Source of the DNA: Lytechinus pictus
Lineage: Eukaryota > Echinodermata > Echinoidea > Temnopleuroida > Toxopneustidae
DNA length: 64,000 nt
Direction: 5' to 3'
Assembly: GCF_037042905.1 (NCBI RefSeq)
Contig: NC_087261.1
Span: 26,365,317-26,429,316, forward strand
The notes beneath the pieces are model-generated. The model had not been told where the DNA came from. It did no database searches and saw only the letters and a program-made list of their open reading frames with translations. Both the position numbers and the translations under genes were made by a program. Shown here piece after piece: positions 51,701 to 60,700 of this stretch. Position 1 is the stretch's first letter, and each line of letters opens with the position of its first letter.

Positions 51701-54700
51701 CGGGAAGGCCTGGCGTGCCAACTCGACGGCTGTTAACAATTCAGAAAAATGTGGAGAATTAGATGGCATGCCAAAATGTGACAACCATGCTGAAAACTTA
51801 AAATAAGTCTGCCAAATTAATTACAGTTTGAAAGAGCAGATTCTAAGCTACAATAGATAATGTACTTACCTTTTAAACTTTCACTGATTATCAATTAATA
51901 ACGCACATTTGACACAAGTCATGACGGTCCATATAAATGGTCTATACACCTGTGCCAGCTGCACAGAAACGTTAGCCTAAGAGAGCGATAGCAGTAAGCC
52001 CAGTCACATCTTTTGGATTGTTAAGTTAAAACATTTACTTCAATGTTTAAGTAATGCATTGTCGCAACCTACAGGCATCGCTGCCACATCACCGGTTGTA
52101 ACAGGGCCTCTGTTAGCGCATTGTTAGCGCTCACGTTTCTGTGCGGTCAGTACAGGTCTACAAGCAGTTGGCCTACTTTTAAGATAATGTAGCATCTGAA
52201 GGTTGCCATGGTGACAAAGAAGAGTGTAATGGTTTCACGGTACACCATGTATTCTTTCGTGGGCATATGTTGGTCCTGAAAAGGACCACCCAAGCTCGAC
52301 GTTTTCGACAAGTGTATCCTTCGTTCTCCTGAAGACGACAAGGACACACTTGTAGAAACGCTGAGTTTCTGTGGTCCTTTTCAGGACCAACATATGCTCA
52401 CAAACGAATACATGGTGTACTGTGAACACTCTTCTCACATAATCTAATAACACATGGGCTAAACCCATTGGCCTGTATTCTGAAGTCAGGTTTAACTTAG
52501 ACCATGGTCTAACTCTGTGCTAACATTATGGGAAGCCCAAAGTGTTAATATTTTTACTAAGTTGTTTGTTTCTTATGTTTACTGTATTTTTTCCTGTTTC
52601 ATCGATGGTGAAGACAATAATCTATTTATACTTCCTAGACAATTAGGAATGATTTGAGAGCCAAATGTGCTGAAATATGATATCTCTACTGTTAGTGATT
52701 TATGTAACAATTGGCTATCCATGCTTGAAAATCAACTTTAAACCTGAGTTTAAGCTAAGTTAAACCCGACTTCAGAATACCGGCCATTTGGTTTATTATC
52801 AATCAGGGGGTGTTTTACAAAGATTTAAGTATGACTTAGAGTGGCACTGAAATACCGAGTTGCATACAGTATGAAAGGCTTGACCGCATTGGTCAGATCG
52901 TGTCATGAGGACGCACACTACTGCGTATCTATCAATGTACGCGTCAACATTTAAGTGCGACTTTAGTCATACTTAAATCTTTGTGAAACACCCCCTTGTC
53001 TAATTGCCATCTGGTCTACACCGTATTTAGTCTATAGGGTCAAAATCCTACTTTATCTACTAATGATTTTGTACTTATGCCAAATGAAAATATGATTCAT
53101 AATTGTTTCATCTAACCAGACCAGACTTAATGGTTAATGTGCTACCGGTAAATGCCAATAAGACAAAATGTTCAGTAGCTGAAGCAGTTGAAGGAAAGCT
53201 AGGATAAGACCGCGTGGGATGATACCATGACAGAGAATAGACAAAACAGGAGAAGGCCGATCAGCAATTAACAAAATAAATGGTAGAAAATGGATTGAGT
53301 TCATACCCCTTCTGTAAGACTTTCCTCGTCGGTAGCACTCCAAGGCTCTCTGTTCATCCCTTGTCTTCTCAAAGAGATCACCAGCCTAATGAGAGACATA
53401 AGAATGAGAAGTAATCAAGATAACTGACATCACAGCCATCATCTCTCGCCAAGAAATTCTGATTCTCAAATTTATTTCCTTTCCTATTTCTGTCCCGAAG
53501 AGTAATAAATCTTTCTTTCAAGTAAATGAATAATGTTTGGTACCGCAAAATCGTAAAATAGCCTTAAACACGGATATACTGAAGCTTTCAGACATGTACT
53601 CATCGGAGTAAAATCGCATGAATGACTAGAACGCTAGAGTGAAACAATATATAATTGAACCGATAGAGACAATGTACGCTAAACCGCGTGCTGTGATGGG
53701 CTGTCGAAAAGCTTCAGTATGTTTGATTTTAAGGCTATTTGCAATAATCTTTCTTTGTTCTTGTCTTGTTGAATCTACTACAGTATCTTTTTTCAAAGAC
53801 ATGTCAAATGAGATCATAAATGTAATTGCAAAATCTAACGGCTAGATATTTTTTTATAGAAATGAACGAAAAATATGACTGACCCTTTCATAGAACTCCC
53901 CCTTGATGAGCGTCGTCGCGATGCGCTGCACCAGCTCACGATTGTCCATCAAGTCGTCGTTGCTCGTAACAAGTCGCGCCGCACGGGACGGCATCCCAGC
54001 CTTCATGTAGAGGCTTATGGCAGCATGAAGATCGCCCTCGTGCTCCTTGAGCTCTCCAGCTTTCTCCTCTTGTCGCGTGTCCATCAGCCACTGGTAGTAG
54101 TTCCGACGCAGGGTTTCCAATTCAGGATGGCCCTTGACACAAAACCGAAACAAAGAATGAGTTATTATCATTACGACTCCGTCTATAAATGTCTTTTCCG
54201 TGTTTAAGAAACTAGCTAATCTGTAATACATGTATAACAACTTAATAGCCTCTCTTGTATTTTGGTTCATAAAAAGTGTTTGCCACTATTCGCGTTCATT
54301 CTTACATTGCGTATCCTTGGTAGTAGTTCCCACATAGGGTTTCCGAGTCAGGGTAACCCTTGACCCAAAAAACGAAACACAGAACGAGTTATTATCATGA
54401 GGACTACGTCTCTGCACTCAGTGGGTGGAATTCTGATGCTTTAACCCAAGAGTCCATTTCATAAAACTTTCATAATAACAATTTGTAATGAACAGTTAAA
54501 AGCTACTGAAATCATTCAGTCTGATTGGCTGAAAGTAAATTTGTTACAGAAATTGTGCACTGGTTACGATAACAAGTCTGTATGAAACGGGACCCAGGTT
54601 TGAAGATAAATGCCAGCTGTGGTAACGATGTCAAATTGAGTCCGCACAGAATCTAATAGAATGACCACCCAAGTGTATGTATTCATAAATAGAAAACATA

Positions 54701-57700
54701 TGTACATGTACTAAAGGATTCTTGTACATCATGTGTAATTGCTGAAAAATTCCAGACAAATGTGGGCCTTTTTCCAAGCAATAATAATACAGTAGTCCCA
54801 CATGTGCTTATCTGTGTTGGTGGTCTCCAGTGTGACCGTTTTTCAGCTAAGACTTCATGACTTCACAAAGACTGTACCACAGCTACCCCTAGGATGATGT
54901 AGTAAAAATAACATTGGATTTACAGACTTTCTCATGATATCAGTGTTTAATGCAACTTCATTCATTTCAACTTCAAGTCGAGACTAACCAACAATATAAT
55001 CCTCACACATGTAAGCTTAAAGGGGAATCCAACCCAAATGAAAAATGTTTTTTAGAGGAAAAAAAAAAATCAGGCAAGTTAATGGGTGAAAGTTTGAATA
55101 ATATCGGACAAACAATAAGAAAGTTATGAATTTTTAAAAGTTGTAAAACTTGATAATCACAATACCCATGGAGACTTCAAATTGACCGCATATGTGATGT
55201 CATAGTGATGCAAGGCAAGGACTACTCTTCCATGTACTCCAATACAAAAAATTGCTAAAATGTCATTTTCATCAAAAGTTTCACTTCAAATTATATTTTT
55301 CTTTCATGAGGACATAAAACAATATACTACCTGAGTTATATTTAGATTACTGCCCCAGGGGAATGGGTACTTAGGAGAAAACCACAAATCCCTGATAATT
55401 AAGTACATGGCCTATGGGAAAGTTGTCCTTGCCTCTTGTCATAATTTACTTACCCAGATGCCAATTTGAAATCTACATAGTCTTAGGGATCTCAATTTTA
55501 CTACAGCAATAACTTTCTTATTGCTTGTCTGACTTCTTTCAAACTTTCACCATTCTGTTTAATATATTTTTCTCCTTTCCAACCCAACATTTTACAACCA
55601 AGGCTGGATTCCCGTTTAATTACATGAAGAAGTAAATATTGACATACCTTCCCTTGTGCGACATTGATGGCCTCATCCCATTTGTGTAGCTCCTGGTACA
55701 TCTCCATGGCTTCGTCAATAGCATTCTAATCGAGAAACAATCAATCAATCAATAATCAAGGAATAATAATTTATTCATTATTAGGCAAATATATAAATAT
55801 TTTTTTACTTTTGGGGCTACTTTTCACAAACTAATGGCTAAATCTGCAGCTTTGGAGAATCCTTTAACCTTGCAGAGGATGTGGATTTTCCGGGGCTCCT
55901 CTGAGCATTTTGGGGGCAAAATCACCCCAAGCCTCCGTGTAATTTTTACCCTGATAATTCTACTGGCTTCTGTGGCACTTATCACTTACTTTATCAGGAG
56001 TTGCTTAGTGCTTCAAAATGACTCGGTAAATTACTCTGGCTTTCATAGAGCAGCTGCAACACGCTTCAGAGTTTTGAGAAATTAGTCCCTACCAGATGGG
56101 TGTTTCATAAAAGCTGTTTGTAAGTTAAGAGCGACTGGTGATCCTTTCTTACACGCTAAACTATCGCCAATGCATATTTAATGGTGAATATCATTTACCA
56201 CAAGAAAAGATCATCAGCCGTTCTTAAAGTCGCTCTTAACTTACGAACATTTTTATAAAACGGCCCCCAGGTGGGTGTTTCATAAAGCCGTTCCTAAGTT
56301 ATGAATGACTTCACGCACGACCGGTGACCCTTTCTTGAGCTACTGTAACCGATATATTCCTTTAAAGCTGTTTTCACTGGCTACCAATCGATAGGCAAAA
56401 CGGTATTCTTTCCAGGCCTACTGAAAACAGTCCCCTAATTCCCGTAGAGAGCTCTACCTAGGCAAGAAGAGGTTGTTACTTGCATCATAATTCCAAAATC
56501 AAGCTTTTTCTGAGCTATTCTCAACATTTTTAAAATTTGAGATAGGAGGTTTTAACAGCCCGACAACAATATGCTACTCCTCTGCAGAAGATAATGGGAA
56601 AAAAATCTTACTTGCTCAAGGTAGATCGTTTCTGCATCCCAGAAATCCTTCTTAAGAGCGGCCAGCTTCGCTCGAACACTATAATGGTTCATACCGTCTT
56701 CTCCCTGTATAAACCATGAAAAAGATAGAAAAAGAATAAAAAGGAGTTATTTTGGCTTTCTCTTGATACTTACATTAAGTGCTATCCATCCGAAAATTGA
56801 CACTATCAACCCTAATATACATGTTCCAGTATTTAGAAGAATACATACAAGATTTTGGTTCTAATTCATTAAAAGTACATGTAGGATATAAAACAAATAT
56901 ATCAGGCATTTCCTACGAAAGCATCGTGGGAATTATCAATGATCGGTTGGACTGGCAATATAACTATTTTTTCCCTCTTGGGAAAAATAGTAATTGCCAG
57001 ACCAACCTCGGATAAATAATTCCCACTATACTTTCTCAAAGCCTGATATATTTGTATACTATTTGAGTGCTGCTAAAAGGACTTGATCTGCAATTTATTT
57101 CACTTTAGAATCCATGATCAAGAAGCGCGGCCTCTGCCGTCAGTTTCCCTCGCGACGTTGGAAACAATTCAATCAAACATAAGATTTCGCATGCTTTAGC
57201 ACTAGCTATTACGGTGATGATGATGATCCAAACCATTCCTTTGAAGCACTTATTAAAAAAGGAACACAATTTTCATTTCCAATTCAGGACTATTCTGATC
57301 TGGGGTATTCCATAAATTACTTATTCATTTATTAATTTTTTTACAAAAACATATTTTTTAAAGAAAAAACATACCGCCGTATTTTGGTTGCAAAAACGTA
57401 CTAAATACGCCAAAAACGTACTGGTTGGCAGGTCTGTAAGATTCAGAGCTGCCAACATTGGGATGATAGAATCCAGTAGATTTCGCGGAGGTATGATTTT
57501 GTGAGGGAGCGGCGGAACGTTGTCCCACGGATGGGAGTTTTGGGTAGCAAAACACATTGAGAAACAACATTTGATAGTAACCGACAGCTGTCTAAACCAT
57601 CAAAAAAATTCTGATAGATTAAAAAATTAATGCATATTAGAGAGAATTCATGAATTGTCATTGACTAAATATACACTTCAGGCAATACAGTAGATTTTTT

Positions 57701-60700
57701 TTAATAATTCATAAAAGAATGCATTCAACATGAAAATACCTTTAATTGGCCAGAGGGGGAAGGGGCTCCAGAACTAAGTGGTAAACATGGTAAATGAGCT
57801 TTTTATGTGGACTGTTTAAAGTCTCTGAGGGATTCCTGTGAAAATTGTCACACAGTCCCATTCTGCTTGAAAATTATCTTTATACTTCGACAAGTATTTT
57901 GTCGTCTTGGATGACTCCATCTCCATGATCTCCATGGTCACTGGCGATGCGATTGTAGTGTGGATGAATCGGGACGGGGCATGCTTCGCACAGCTCAGCC
58001 AGCCAGCGCCAGGCTAGCTCACTCACGAAAGAGAAAATGTTCGAATCCGATCAACCCAAGTGAAAGTAGGCGAAAAAATCTCCACTTTGCTTCTAATTCT
58101 TCAGGATTGTCAATAAAATTGTTCCTGCAATTGAAAGTCGAAGTGTAAAAGTAATCCACTTGTTAATCCCATCGTTGATCCACAGTTTCAGCTCGAATAA
58201 GGCGCACGCAAGCTTATGAAAAATGCCTCGCAGTGCTCGTGAACTTTAATTCTCGGAGCTTCCTGGCGCAGCGCGGCCGGCTGGAGCCGCGCCGGGGCGC
58301 ATCGGGGGCCATGTGCATGGAGTACCGGTGAAGAGTTTTCATCACACACATCGCAGAACCCGGAAATGAAATGACTTGTTAGACTACTTCACCAGTCGTT
58401 CAGTAAAATTATCTTCATTTACATGGGAAATCAATGTACGATTATACAAAAACTGGTAGAAGTTACTGGGTAAAATGAAAATGTGATACGGAGGTTCCAC
58501 GTGGGTGTTAGGGAGTTGAACATGCTAGACTCGTTAAACAGTCGTTTGTATGAATTTTACAATTTAACAGCTAAAAATCCTGATTATCCGGGAGATTTTG
58601 GCATGGGGTCGGGAGAACGGGAGATTGGATCGCAATCCAGTATTCTCCCGCAGGATCCGGGAGACTTGGAAGCTCTGAAGATTCCACTCACCGTTTCTTT
58701 GCTGATATCACCGGCAAGCTTGTTGATCTTACGCAGGTACCTGGCCTTGGCAACATCCCCGAGGGCGGCAAAGCAGCGCTCGGCGATGTGGAGCTGTTTT
58801 GCACCAAGGGATAGCTTGGCGAGGGTCTTCCACATCGCCTCTGTTTCTGATGTCATCTCCAGTGTTTCCAGGAAAGCAACAGCTCTGGATGGAAAAGGGA
58901 TTATGTATGAAAATGAAAGTGACGAGCATTTGACATTAGAAGAAAAGGGGCTTACAGTTCAACATGTGGTTAGTACAGAAAATTAGGGGTGCATGTGTGT
59001 GCGTCAGGCCTTGCAAAGTAGCGCATGCAGGCCGGTATGGACAAAATGTATACAAAGAAACAAACTTAATAATAGCAATATAAAAAACGTTTTTCGAAAA
59101 ATGTTGGGGGGGGGGTGTGGAGGGCTCTGCCCCTTTAACCCCAGCCAGAGGCCATTAAAGGACAAGTCCACTCCAACAAAAAGTTGATTTGAATATAAAG
59201 AGAAAAATTCAACAAGCATAACACTGAAAATTTTATCAAAATCGGATGTAAAATAAGAAAGTTATGACATTTTAAAGTTTCGCTTCACTTCACAAAACAG
59301 TTATATGCACATCTCGGTCGGTATGCTAATGAGGGAACTGATGACATCACTCACTCACTATTTCTTTTGTATTTTTTTATATGAAATATGAAATATTTTA
59401 ATTTTCTCGTCATTGTCATGTGAAATGAAGTTTCATTCCTCCCTGAACACGTGGAATTCCATTATTTTAACATTTTGTGCTTCAGGCAAGGAGGTCCTAA
59501 TCGTCAAATTCGTAAAAATTGAAATATTGTATAATTCAAACAATAAAAAACAAAAGAAATAGTGAGTGAGTGATGTCATCGACTCTCTCATTTGGATGTA
59601 ACTGGCTCGTTCATATAACTATTTTGTTGAAAATAAGCGAAACTTTGAAATGTCATAACTTTCTTATTTTACATCCGATTTTGATGAAATTTTCAGCATT
59701 CTGCTCGTCAGATTTTTCTCTATTGATTCAAATCAACATTTTTCTGAGGTGGACTTGACCTTTAAGCATACCCTGGATTCCAGGCAAAGATGCTTCACTT
59801 GCTTTTGGACACAGTATAAGATTTCAGATAACAAATGTGACAATTCAACAAAACTACAACTAAACCCAATGAACTATAGGATATATGGCAAGTTCCTCCA
59901 AGTCTGCGCAGTCCCCCTTGTCTGCGCACACGCGTATCTGCGCGATTCTAGTTAAAGAAGATACGCAACGAGCACGAACTTTACACATGCAATGCATAGA
60001 CAGGTATTCATTAAAAAATCCGACTCAAAATGGTGGAAAAATAATAAATTTAGTGCATTTCATGTTGCGGCCTGAAAATGCAGCCTTTCTCATCAAAATC
60101 CCTGAATCGTGTGCAAAGTGAATGAGTGCGCAGACATGGGGTACCATTTTTTTTTTCAATCTGAAAATGACTGCCCGAGGTTTTTTCAAGAAAATCCTAT
60201 ATTTTCTTTCATTTTGTAATGAGAAATTTGGTACACTTACTCTTGATAATATAAGGAACATTATTAACTGAAAGATTTTGTGAAATATGAAGAAATTCAT
60301 GTTAAATCTTAACTCAAATTGTTAGGTGCGCAGACTTGGGGCCCACCATCATACTTGATATAGAGAGAGAGCAAAAAGAAAAGGTGGAATATAAAGGATT
60401 CTGGAGGAGAAAGAGATAGCAGAGGAGGGAAGAAAGATAAACTCGAGTTAGATTTAAAGGCCCGTATTCTGAAGTCAGGTTGAACTTAGACCATGGTCTA
60501 ACTCTGTGCTAAAATTATGGGAAGCCAAAAGTGTCAACATTTTTATTAAGTTGTATGTTTCTTATGTTTACTGTGCTCTTTCCTGATTCATCGATGGTGA
60601 AGACAATCATCTATTCATACTTCCTAGACAATTATGAATGATTTGATAGCCAAATGAGCTGGAATATGATATCTCTACCGTTAGTGATTTATGTAACAAT

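Noticed and set aside
54306-54358. Extra IFT172 exon
   Set aside because: 53 bases would break the frame, and the joined exons already match the family without it. Treated as a partial duplicate.
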